Shown here: piece after piece, positions 56,001 through 61,640 of the stretch | How positions within the stretch are numbered: the stretch's first letter is position 1 | Layout of the letters: every line of letters begins with the position of its first letter | Origin: Plectrocnemia conspersa | Taxonomy: Eukaryota > Arthropoda > Insecta > Trichoptera > Polycentropodidae | Length of the DNA stretch: 64,000 bases | Assembly: GCA_009617715.1 (NCBI GenBank) | Contig: VTFK01000094.1 | Span: 806,001-870,000, forward strand | Direction of reading: 5' to 3' | Notes under the pieces: model-generated | What the model saw: the letters and a program-made list of their open reading frames with translations, nothing else | The model's database searches: none | What the model was told of the DNA's origin: nothing | Made by a program: the position numbers and the translations under genes

Positions 56001-59000
56001 CGTGATAGTTTGCAATTAATAGTGACTGTTCTAGTTTATGGTTTTGCCACAATGGCCGGCGATTCACGTTGTATAGACAAAGCGTGAAATGCCCTATATT
56101 TTATAGAATATCTTTTTTTATAGACCGCTTCGCTATATACGACACACTTTAAAATGCTTTCCAATGATCCGATTCTATCTAAAGAATCCGAAGAGAATTA
56201 CACAGAGCACAACAAACGACATAATGCCTTTAATTTCTCGGTATTATATATCTCCGCGAACGAGGTCTCAAGATTGTAGTAAACGCCGATTTTGCCGACG
56301 GTCTGGTAATTTATAAATGTTATTCATTACTACGGACAAAGGTGCAATCTAGTAGGTGGATGCTAAGGTCTCGAGGCAGAGTCTCAAGATCAGGGGCGTC
56401 GATACGCTTTCAAACACGCCGGTAACTTGGGTAATTTGCGATCTTATCTAGATTCGCAGCGTAGATCAAGTGAAGGGCTCGCTTTGTAAGATTGCACTTG
56501 ATTCAATTTCTATCAAGTCAAACTGTGGCGAGAAAGCACGATAAGTGTGACAAAAGGCGGAATTGTGGTCATTTATGTGTCATAAAGGCATAAGAGAAAC
56601 AGACCGTGTCTGATAAACAATAAGGAAATACGACAGGTAATAGCAAAATTATACGCTGCTCGTAAAGGACTTCGGTGAAAAATTATGTTGTTTTATGGAG
56701 TGTTATTGTCACTTTGATGGGTCTATTTGTTCTCATAATTTCAACGAATGAATGTGACCCAAATTTATAAAAAAAATTATGTAATATGCATTTGTGTTAA
56801 ATCATTTTAACTTGTATGTTTTACTGACAAATACCGTATTTTGTTATAGTTCAACTACAAATAACATCATTAAGTTGTAGTATATAATATATACTCGTAC
56901 CCTACTTTTATATATTATTAATAAATATCATAGCAGTTAAACTATGTAGTAAATTTACATAAGAACATAGTTTCATACATAAAACTACATTCAAATACAA
57001 GCTTATGATTCAAAGTACAGCAATAACATAAGTAATATGTTTACCGTTGCAGTGATAAATCAAGATATTTATAACATAATAAATAAATTGAGAGTTTTTA
57101 TAGTATCATATAATTCTTGTTTAAAGTAAGTTTTCCCGAGAAAAAAATAAGGTTTAGTTTAGCTATTGCATTTAAATAAGAATTGTTAGTATCAATAATT
57201 GGATACGTAGACATTTCTTATTCTTAATTGCACTGCAAAATTATATATTTCTATACATTTTATTTGCTTTTTTTATTACTAAATATATTTATTAAAGAGT
57301 TATTTTACAGTAGTTTTATTATATCTATTTGGATCGTGAACATAATAAAGTATATTCTTCGCAAGCGAACCGAGAACCAAATCAATGACCTCTCTGGTTA
57401 TAAAACAGCATTTATGTTATGCGCTACTGCCCTTGAAAAATGATAAACTTCAAAAATGCTTTTTGATTTTATTATTTTCTGATATTTATTTAATAAAAGT
57501 AGTTATTCTATTTAGTAAATAGTTTATCTATTTTGTATACAAAAATAAAAGTAAATCCCCATTTAAAATAAGCGTCAATTTTTAATTTGACCAAAATTTC
57601 ATTCAGGAATTACTTACAAAAATGCAATTTTCCAGTCTTTTTTCAGTTAAACTTATCTTTCTATCCTGTCCTATAACTCTTATAAATTAAAATATTGCTA
57701 TTAATAATTCTTAATTATTTATATCAGATTATTTAAATCCTATGAACATATTTAAATTAAATAAATTTAATATAATATAATATTTGATACCCAAATTATT
57801 GCACTTAGTTTATAAATAATAAATGGATAATGTATAATTACAATATTAACATTCTGTTATAAAAACTACAAATACATAATAGCTCGTTTCAAAGCAGTGC
57901 AAAAAAAATTTGCAAAAAATTTGCACCTCTTCCCAAAAAAATAATACTGATCTTGTTATATGTATAAAAAATGGGATATAAATAAGAAATTCTAATTATT
58001 GCTTGTTGTGTGGATAAAATTAAACTGAATGTGAATAAGGAGTTTCCGACAAATTTGCTGATTTAAGCCTTGTATAAAAATATGACACAACAAACAGTTT
58101 TCTGTTTTGTTATATGTATAAAAATGGGACATAAATATAAAATTCTAGTTTTAGATTTTTGTGTATAAAAAAATTGTCAAAAAAAATTAAACTGAATTTG
58201 AGTATGAAGCTTCCAATGTATTTGTCGATTTAAATGTTGGACTTGTGTATAATATTACACAACAATTTATATTTCTGTAAATAAAAGATAACAGCTAGAT
58301 TTCTATACTTTATATACATATATAGTATACGACACTTCAGGAAAATTTGAAAACAGAAGAAATTTTGCACTGTACCAAAAAAGGTTTTGACAATACAGTA
58401 GCAGCGTGAACTCAAACAAGATTTAATGAATGTGAAGAACGTGGTATAAAATACGTAAATTCATTTACTTCAATAATTTGAGATTGTACTTCTATATATT
58501 TCATAGCCATATACACTAAGGTCTGAAATATGCAACAGAAAAGATGTCAGTCAAAATTTCTTGCGCTAGTATTTTTACAATATACTGTTTTAATTCGATA
58601 AAATCAATGAACCTTTTCTCGATGGAAAAATTATCATAATAAGTAATTTGAGTCATTTGCGCACGGTGAGCACTCTGTAGTATAATAAAAAAAATTAAAA
58701 ACTACTTTGCCTCATTAATTACATTAAAAATAATTTTCCTTACTCACTGACAAATAGAGTTATTACTTAATTTTATATATTATAACAGTATGATTTTTTA
58801 TCTAGGCGTTTTACGGCTTCAAAATGACTTCTGGGTAATTAATTATTAAATTACTATTTTTAGTTCAATATAAAATAGCGTTTACTATTACCTACAATAA
58901 GAAATTATAGCATCCGTTTAAAACTTATATTAAAAGTTCAAATTTATAATGATGATTTTGGTACCCGGTTCTGGCTCATTTTATTTGTAGATATAAAAAA

Positions 59001-60342
59001 ATACTTTAAAATTTAAATCTATACACTCTGGCGAAAAAAATGCAAAATTGTTGTACAGTGTAATTTGAGTCGACAATCATTTTATTCACGTTATATAATT
59101 TATTCTACACTTCAAGGACAAATCAATTTATTTGACATTAAAAGAAGACAAAGCATAGCTTATTTGTCGCAAACTTTAACGACACAGTGCCTCAAATTTT
59201 CAGTTAACAAATTACAGGGTTCAACCATCATACCGCAATTATTTTTACATTACAAAAACTAACGTATGATGCGAGTTTCAATGCAAAAAAACAATTAATT
59301 ACGATTTTTTATCATCAAAAGATGAAAGTTGCACTTGACATTATGTGAAGTTCTGTGTTATTGATTTTTTTATAATTTAGAATGTATGAAAAAAAAATAA
59401 CAAACGAGTCTGGCGAATAATTTCTCACAATCAATCAGATCTTGATCTTTGACTTTCAAGCGTTCCGTAAATAACTGCAATGTCGTTCGACCTATTTATT
59501 TTTACTAATGATTTTTTTTTTATATATCTACAATCTGATTAGATGCATAAATTAAATAAAAAACATGTTTTTTACTGAGATTGTACGAGTTTTTTACTCT
59601 GTTTTAACAATTGAAATACTTCCTACAACAGAATATGTCATTGTTTCTAAAGTATGCGATGACAATGACCGATTGTCGAGATTTTCCCGAACGGAAATAT
59701 CAGTGGCTCTTAAACTGTTTCATTTTATTATCTCAGATTGTAATGGAGGAGTTATTACGCCACATCAAGCATCATAATCTTAATGATATGAACATTATTT
59801 TTGCACGCCTTTGAAAATTCGCTTGAAGCAATAGAATATTTAAATATTTTATAACTTAAATAATGAGTTTCACTACTTAATTAAATTTAATAGCGCATTA
59901 CAACAGTATATATGAATAATGATGGTAATGTGTTCTTTTCGTTCGTATCTATGCTTAAGGTACAAGAATACCTTATAATACGTTTCAAATTGACCACTTG
60001 TACTTATTTATTAAATTATATATTATCTAAGAGAAGGTTTAAGGTTTTGCGTTAATAGACCTTTTGTTAAAATAAATCCTTGAAACGTTTTCCATGCTAA
60101 CAACATAAATTTTGTTAACAACCGACAAAACAATCGTACATTTAGCAACGTTCGTTCGCATCTAAGAGGTGCGTACATTTTTAATTAATTCACACTATTT
60201 ACCTGATGATATCTGATTCGACGTCAATCCGTCCACTTGTAGTTTTACTTGCATTTGAGTCAGTTTTGTGTTTAGATCTCTGGTGTGCAAAAACAGGAAC
60301 AATGTAGATGATATCGCCATCAAAGCGATAAGTTCACTCGTT
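19908..60342 (-). CDS. pip: Pipe-type 2-O-sulfotransferase (heparan/uronyl 2-O-sulfotransferase family), eight coding exons, N-terminus incomplete
   Basis: The product is a type II Golgi membrane enzyme that transfers sulfate from PAPS to glycans. Coding exons, in gene order, are 60203-60342, 23709-23779, 23121-23259, 22903-23041, 22607-22763, 20377-20501, 20153-20307 and 19908-20089. Every junction is GT-AG and the phases agree throughout, giving 368 codons plus stop. Visible features in order are: a hydrophobic anchor (ELIALMAISSTLFLFL), a heptad-like stem, the PAPS 5'-phosphosulfate loop (FNRVPKVGSQTF), a KHVCF segment aligning with the catalytic-His region of the family, the 3'-phosphate motif (NLVRDPIERVIS), FFCGHDDEC, the ERAKRAVEQNYAVVGVLE helix, and a C-terminal FTREIEFYQFCRQRL block. 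The match is closest to Drosophila Pipe, which sulfates eggshell components and sets embryonic dorsoventral polarity, rather than to Hs2st or the vertebrate uronyl enzyme. Drosophila pip has many alternative catalytic cassettes; only one is visible here. The first base of the 60203-60342 exon completes a codon, so an initiator exon lies upstream. Confidence 0.9.
20153..20307 (-). CDS. pip: pip exon: conserved helix and core
   Basis: The acceptor is CAATTGTAG and the donor is GTTAGT. It encodes GAMERAKRAVEQNYAVVGV, then LEDMNSTLTVLERYVPKFF, matching the ERAK...LVGVTEELED...LPRFF pattern of the family. It ends in one base of an Asp codon completed in the last exon. Confidence 0.9.
20377..20501 (-). 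CDS. pip: pip exon: Cys-containing catalytic-domain segment
   Basis: The acceptor is ACATTTCAG and the donor is GTAAGT. It encodes DFETCVLRGDRECRY, then GIGDHRRQTLFFCGHDDEC. The FFCGH-x-x-C motif and flanking cysteines are shared across the 2-O-sulfotransferase family. An open frame in another phase of this exon is a shadow. Confidence 0.9.
21698..21850 (+). mobile_element. Possible mariner transposase N-terminal scrap
   Basis: An ATG at 21698 opens MRTKVKQCFAIEFLSSENV, then stops. It resembles the start of mariner transposases (a basic stretch, then CIEFL, then a helix-turn-helix). The following sequence is broken. The identification rests on a short match. Confidence 0.3.
22227..22250 (+). 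repeat. Mariner-type terminal inverted repeat, solo
   Basis: The sequence TACGAGGGTAAGTCGAATG resembles the ends of irritans-type mariner elements. No partner repeat was found, so it may be the relic end of a deleted copy. Confidence 0.35.
22607..22763 (-). CDS. pip: pip exon: PAPS 3'-phosphate-binding motif
   Basis: The acceptor is TTTTTATAG and the donor is GTATAC. It encodes PDPIYVNLVRDPIERVIS, the 3'-phosphate motif, followed by YYYVRAPWYYVERKQAFPDI. That last stretch distinguishes the Pipe group from Hs2st. It ends in phase 0 after WLKK. Confidence 0.93.
22903..23041 (-). CDS. pip: pip exon: region holding the conserved His
   Basis: The acceptor is ATATTCAAG and the donor is GTAAGT. 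It encodes HRDHVQRVETIRL near its start and AVYVKHVCFTNF near its end. The His of KHV aligns with the second His of the HGH motif of heparan sulfate 2-O-sulfotransferase; the first His position is Lys here. It ends with two bases of a codon completed in the next exon. Confidence 0.9.
23121..23259 (-). CDS. pip: pip exon: PAPS 5'-phosphosulfate-binding loop
   Basis: The acceptor is TGATTTCAG and the donor is GTAAGT. The exon encodes the nucleotide-binding loop VVFFNRVPKVGSQTFMELL, equivalent to the RVPKTAST-type loop of heparan sulfate 2-O-sulfotransferase. It starts at a codon boundary and ends with one base of a split Gly codon. Confidence 0.9.
23709..23779 (-). CDS. pip: pip exon: stem linker
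   Basis: The acceptor is TTTTATTACAG and the donor is GTACAT. It begins with two bases that complete the split Gly codon. It encodes a Gly/Ser-rich linker (GNSGSATSQELSTLAKILK) and ends in phase 0. It is supported by phase at both ends and by position; the sequence itself is not diagnostic. Confidence 0.75.
24286..24332. repeat. Hairpin, 21-bp arms, 5-base loop
   Basis: The arms at 24286-24306 and 24312-24332 (TGCAGC...CAAAAC and complement) match at 20 of 21 positions, with a G-T type mismatch. They flank the loop CGTGT. The hairpin is inside the pip intron, about 500 bases upstream (in + coordinates, downstream) of the catalytic exons. It is shorter than a usual microRNA precursor. Confidence 0.85.
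25190..25329 (+). mobile_element. hAT transposase C-terminal fragment
   Basis: A frame ending at the stop at 25327-25329 reads IILTVASGERSFSKLKLLSK, then STLSYEHLNSLPILLIENEI. This is the hAT C-terminal dimerisation domain (hATC), with the characteristic SGERSFSKLK block. The rest of the transposase is not recognisable, so it is a truncated relic in the pip intron. Confidence 0.8.
26665..28598. mobile_element. Probable decayed hAT element with degenerate terminal repeats
   Basis: The left end reads CAGCGTTTCTCAATTTG. The right end, on the opposite strand, reads AGTTTCCCAAACTTTTT, followed inside by AGCTCAACACTCC. These resemble the CAGxGTTTCCCAAACTTTTT ends of zinc-finger hAT elements. The 1.9 kb interior has short broken frames without a firm transposase match, and no 8-bp target duplication is evident. 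Confidence 0.35.
28800..29115. promoter_or_regulatory. GC-richer island in pip intron, possible regulatory element
   Basis: About 300 bases with clearly higher GC than the surroundings, no long frame and no resemblance to a mobile element. Candidate conserved non-coding element by composition only. Confidence 0.2.
30761..30826. mobile_element. Short MITE relic of the same family
   Basis: TTATATTTTCGCTAGTAAAA and AAAATATAACTTCACTGGTA are facing ends of the family at 8018-8191 and 34609-34753, with most of the interior deleted. Confidence 0.4.
31048..31060 (-). promoter_or_regulatory. Perfect DR1 nuclear-receptor site
   Basis: On the minus strand the sequence is GGGTCAAAGGTCA: two AGGTCA-type half-sites spaced by one base, as bound by HNF4 and USP/RXR-type receptors. 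It is a single 13-bp match with no other support. Confidence 0.3.
31590..31920 (-). mobile_element. Degenerate mariner transposase fragment
   Basis: Read on the minus strand, frames broken by stops and shifts give VTEDEKW, then HDNARTYVAELTFDYIKV, then SHPHYSSDLVPFEYH and FRSMQQD. These match the order of the mariner DD34D transposase core (VTGDEKW, HQDNARPH, HPPYSPDLAPSDYHLFRSMQ). It is a dead copy inside the pip intron and differs in sequence from the copy at 14650-15080. Confidence 0.8.
33390..33620. promoter_or_regulatory. GC-richer island in pip intron, possible regulatory element
   Basis: Complex sequence of higher GC than its flanks, with no coding frame and no transposon match. The function is unknown. 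Confidence 0.2.
34383..34440 (+). repeat. Dispersed repeat copy
   Basis: GACTTTCTAAAGTCTGTGTG then GCTATTATGCAAA, closely matching the copy at 14084. Confidence 0.5.
34609..34753. mobile_element. MITE copy with GTGAAAATATAA ends
   Basis: The left end has GAGAAAATATAATTTTACC; the right end, on the opposite strand, has TTTACCAGTGAAAATATAAT. The interior shares ACCAAAAAATACACATTAAC and ATGTAAATAAATAATGATAA with the copy at 8018-8191. Confidence 0.6.
36880..37620. promoter_or_regulatory. GC-richer island in pip intron, possible regulatory element
   Basis: About 700 bases of complex sequence with moderate GC. A 64-codon minus-strand frame at 37424-37618 has no recognisable domain or splice context. 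I read the block as possible conserved non-coding DNA. Confidence 0.2.
38245..38317. repeat. Possible MITE relic with CGCGTGA direct and inverted motifs
   Basis: AACACATT (38255-38262) and AATGTGTT (38308-38315) face each other. AAAACGCGTGA occurs twice (38245-38255 and 38288-38298), the second within the hairpin TCACGCG-AAAA-CGCGTGA (38281-38298). A TTAA is at 38314-38317. It looks like the end of a DNA transposon, but no family could be assigned. Confidence 0.4.
39365..39403. repeat. GC-rich inverted repeat, 11-bp arms, 17-base loop
   Basis: GGTCGGTCGAC (39365-39375) and its exact complement GTCGACCGACC (39393-39403) face each other in an AT-rich setting. Confidence 0.85.
40490..40870. promoter_or_regulatory. 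GC-richer island in pip intron, possible regulatory element
   Basis: It contains complex sequence such as GGTAATTGCACCTTGATC and CACCTGCCTGCGAGCGCTG (the latter with a CACCTG E-box). No coding frame or mobile-element signature is visible. Confidence 0.22.
43150..44090. repeat. Degenerate tandem array with CGCGCAGCGA / CACGTAGCGA boxes
   Basis: Two related boxes alternate in otherwise AT-rich DNA. AATCGCGCAGCGAAAA or a variant occurs near 43344, 43542, 43738, 43855 and 44060. GTCACGTAGCGAGAAATAT or a variant occurs near 43170, 43278, 43457, 43657, 43780 and 43985. Spacing between like boxes is about 110-205 bases. Each box is preceded by a conserved phrase such as AGATCAATAA or TTTATTTTG. It is best read as a decayed tandem repeat. 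Confidence 0.7.
44460..45005. promoter_or_regulatory. GC-rich island with paired GTGGGCGGAC sites
   Basis: This is among the most GC-rich blocks in the intron. GTGGGCGGAC occurs twice, at 44639-44648 and 44719-44728, close to the EGR/Sp1-type zinc-finger consensus. Short plus-strand frames (44494-44697, 44749-45006) have no domain and no convincing splice context. It may be an intronic enhancer or alternative promoter. Confidence 0.3.
45634..45777. mobile_element. hAT-type MITE, 144 bp, with 8-bp target-site duplication
   Basis: The ends are perfect 12-bp inverted repeats (CAGTGGCGTAGC and its complement), followed inwards by a G-run on the left and the matching C-run on the right. The flanks are CTACTGCT (45626-45633) and CTAATGCT (45778-45785), an 8-bp duplication with one mismatch. 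CAGTGGCGTAGC ends are widespread among hAT elements. There is no coding capacity. Confidence 0.85.
46010..46890 (+). repeat. Three tandem copies of a LINE reverse-transcriptase fragment
   Basis: Three diverged copies of a unit of about 270-335 bases are aligned by the phrase GTAGACGTCGTATATACGGA at about 46209, 46543 and 46815. The middle copy keeps a frame VDVIYTDFEKAFDKVCQGLL, the block 'DVIYTDFAKAFDKVDH' typical of non-LTR retrotransposon reverse transcriptases. The third copy is shifted (TDYEKT). Units also share AAATATTTCTGAAATAATTT and AATAAATGGTTAGTAAC. All copies are dead. Confidence 0.75.
47680..48430. promoter_or_regulatory. GC-richer island with overlapping open frames on both strands
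   Basis: A minus-strand frame of 139 codons (47923-48342) overlaps plus-strand frames of 88 and 99 codons. None shows a domain, and the predicted peptides look random in composition. It is more likely a long complex non-coding element than a nested gene. Confidence 0.25.
49599..50099 (+). mobile_element. Internally deleted Tc1/mariner-like element with HTH transposase remnant
   Basis: The inverted ends are AGGGTGTTTTAAAATTA (49599-49615) and, on the opposite strand, AGGGTGTCCTAAAATTA (50083-50099), matching at 15 of 17 bases. An ATG at 49705 opens a 65-residue frame, MERYTIQQRVFIIEQYLKNN onward, with TAKRLIEKFRETRSVGD. This matches the N-terminal helix-turn-helix (DUF4817-type) of these transposases. 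Beyond the stop, broken frames give LHAYKIQLTQQLKPNDHIQR, the next conserved block, and then the right end. The catalytic half is missing. Flanks are TA-rich but a clean TA duplication is not evident. Confidence 0.8.
49705..49902 (+). pseudogene. Transposase N-terminal HTH fragment
   Basis: This is a 65-residue open frame in the element at 49599-50099. It keeps the DNA-binding helix-turn-helix of a Tc1/mariner-like transposase but ends prematurely at GDAIQAI. The following blocks survive only in shifted frames, so it is not a functional gene. Confidence 0.75.
50103..50225 (-). mobile_element. SINE-like repeat copy (minus strand), head portion
   Basis: Read on the minus strand, there is an A-box-like region, then a B-box (GGGTTCGAATCCC), then TACTATCGTGTCTGAGAGATC. 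This matches the copy at 13765-13965. It abuts the right end of the mariner-like element, which appears to border or interrupt it. Confidence 0.6.
50481..50794. mobile_element. Non-autonomous hAT element, 314 bp, with 8-bp target-site duplication
   Basis: The ends are CAGGGGTGGCCAAAG on the left and, on the opposite strand, CAGGGGTAGCCAAAC on the right. The flanks are GAATATAA (50473-50480) and GTATATAA (50795-50802), matching at 7 of 8 bases. Just inside the left end is a GC-rich cluster of GGTCGAC palindromes. There is no open frame of note. Confidence 0.85.
51058..51130 (+). repeat. Possible pol III promoter / SINE head
   Basis: GTGGCCTAACAGGTTA fits an A-box consensus and GGTCGAGTCGATCC, about 40 bases on, is a poor B-box. 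It is preceded by a run of T residues at 51031-51050. It cannot fold into a convincing tRNA, so a SINE head is the best reading. Confidence 0.3.
51930..52520. promoter_or_regulatory. GC-richer island in pip intron, possible regulatory element
   Basis: About 600 bases of complex sequence rich in CG dinucleotides (for example CGTTCGGTCAACCGCACGC and CACGCGAGCGTG). Short frames at 52085-52300 and 52302-52487 are not recognisable proteins. Confidence 0.25.
54576..54613. repeat. Perfect palindrome, 17-bp arms, 4-base loop
   Basis: ATTTCGAAATATTGATT (54576-54592) is complemented perfectly at 54597-54613. Inside the pip intron. Confidence 0.9.
56040..56680. promoter_or_regulatory. GC-richer island in pip intron, possible regulatory element
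   Basis: Complex sequence without long frames or transposon features, flanked by very AT-rich DNA. Confidence 0.2.
57953..58278. repeat. Tandem duplication, two units of about 155-170 bp
   Basis: Both units begin TTGTTATATGTATAAAAA, continue ATGGGAYATAAAT, then ATTAAACTGAAT, then GAC-or-AAT-GTATTTG-type sequence and end ACACAACAA. They differ by scattered substitutions and small indels. I see no coding content. Confidence 0.65.
60203..60342 (-). CDS. pip: pip exon: membrane anchor and stem
   Basis: The acceptor is a T-rich tract ending TTTTTTAG (AG at 60344-60343) and the donor is GTAAAT at 60202-60197. The first base completes a codon begun in an upstream exon. The exon encodes the signal-anchor segment and the start of a lumenal stem (HTRDLNTKLTQMQVKLQ). 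It ends with one base of a Gly codon completed by the exon at 23779. Confidence 0.85.
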
Positions 60343-61388
60343 CTAAAAAATAAAATAATAATATTAGAAAGATACATTAATGTCTAAATACAAAAAAAAA
60401 TGTATTAACATTTGTAGCATATAATAGAATATTTATTATATGCTGATGATCTGAAAGTATTTTAGAGTATTCGCATAAATTCAGATTTGTCTGAACTCGT
60501 GGCTAATCGACTCTCGTCTCGAATCGTATGATTGTCTCATTTTGAGTAATGTGATAGTCTGCCAATGCGGCAATTATCAAATCATCTTTGGTACTCTTGA
60601 TTCAAGACAACTCTAACAAAAAACAGATGCGAATATTAGTAAGCTAACTGCATCGCATGATTATTCAATCAACGAAATATGTTCATGTCTTGAAGTGAAA
60701 CTTTTGATATTGTCAATGCAAAGTTTAGCGGTTTTTACGCAGGAGAGACGCATCTTTTACGCACAAACGGGTAGTTTTTATGGTGCTTACGATCAGATAT
60801 GCTATTTAAATTACGCAATTGTTGTATTGAGAAGTGCCTTTTGTTAACGAGTTTGTAATAATATTAATGGTCGTTTGAATGACCTCAGCGATAACGGTGG
60901 AGCTGGTTCGACCTCTCACAGATCATACTGATCCTTAAACTGTTTTTTCGAATGATTGAAATTTCCATTACGGTAGTGATAGTATCTACAACTGCATGTT
61001 AATTACAATTCTTTTTTTAATATTGTTGCGGTTTACTGTTATTGAAATACCAGAATTGAAAAAGTACATATAATATTATATGTGGCAATAGGTAGCCATT
61101 TAGATTTAAAATGTATTTTATCTAAGTGACAGAAAGACCCGTAATATGAATGTAGGTCATAAATCAATGATGGTAAGGTCGCGGTTTTCATACGGGTACT
61201 AGTCTGTAAGTTTTAAATATTGCACGGCGAAACTGGTTAAACTACTTTCTTCTTCGGGGATATCGACAATCCCTTGTTTATGTACGTGTGTACCCGGTAC
61301 ATACAGTGAAAAAATAAACCGGATAATTATATCATAAAATCGAAGATGGCTCGCCGAATGCGTGGACGTAACGAATTTGCACTTTCAC
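60343..61388 (-). other. Sequence upstream of the pip anchor exon
   Basis: If the candidate initiator exon is right, this is a 1,046-bp intron; otherwise it is part of a longer one. No other coding sequence recognised. Confidence 0.4.
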
Positions 61389-61640
61389 CGTAATTCGGTA
61401 GCCATCCAACCGTCGGGCATTTTAGTAGGTTCCGTCTTGTCTTGAATTACATACATATTATATATAACCGAAAACTAGTTGATAAGTTGCGTGTTTTGCG
61501 TGTTCTGCGTATACATATTATTATGCGAATTGCTCGTGTCAACAAAGTATCACGTGACGACACGTTTTCTCAAATGGTCATGATCATGACTTTAACGCGG
61601 TGTCAAGTAGCGAATTGCAGTTTCTAATACACTAACACTC
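61100..61640. promoter_or_regulatory. GC-richer island upstream of the pip anchor exon
   Basis: It lies 0.8-1.3 kb upstream of the anchor exon of pip and includes the candidate initiator exon (61389-61420). It is a plausible place for the pip 5' end and promoter. No TATA or initiator element could be singled out. Confidence 0.3.
61389..61420 (-). CDS. pip: Candidate pip initiator exon
   Basis: On the minus strand an ATG at 61420 with A at -3 opens a frame MPDGWMATEL. It runs for ten codons plus two bases (CG) to a GTGAAA donor. The two bases join the first A of the exon at 60342 to make an Arg codon, keeping frame into TSELIALMAIS. It lies in a GC-richer island about 1 kb upstream. The donor is weak, and a short ATG-to-GT match in the right phase can arise by chance, so this is only a candidate. 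Confidence 0.3.

Larger units (their letters stand above)
23780..60202 (-). other. pip: Giant intron of pip (about 36.4 kb)
   Basis: This intron separates the membrane-anchor exon from the exons encoding the catalytic domain. The donor is GTAAAT at 60202 and the acceptor ends at 23780. Apart from the mobile elements, repeats and GC-richer islands listed separately, it is AT-rich DNA without recognisable coding sequence. The same layout (a common 5' exon far from the catalytic exons) is known from Drosophila pip, where the intervening DNA holds alternative cassettes. I found no second cassette here. Confidence 0.85.
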
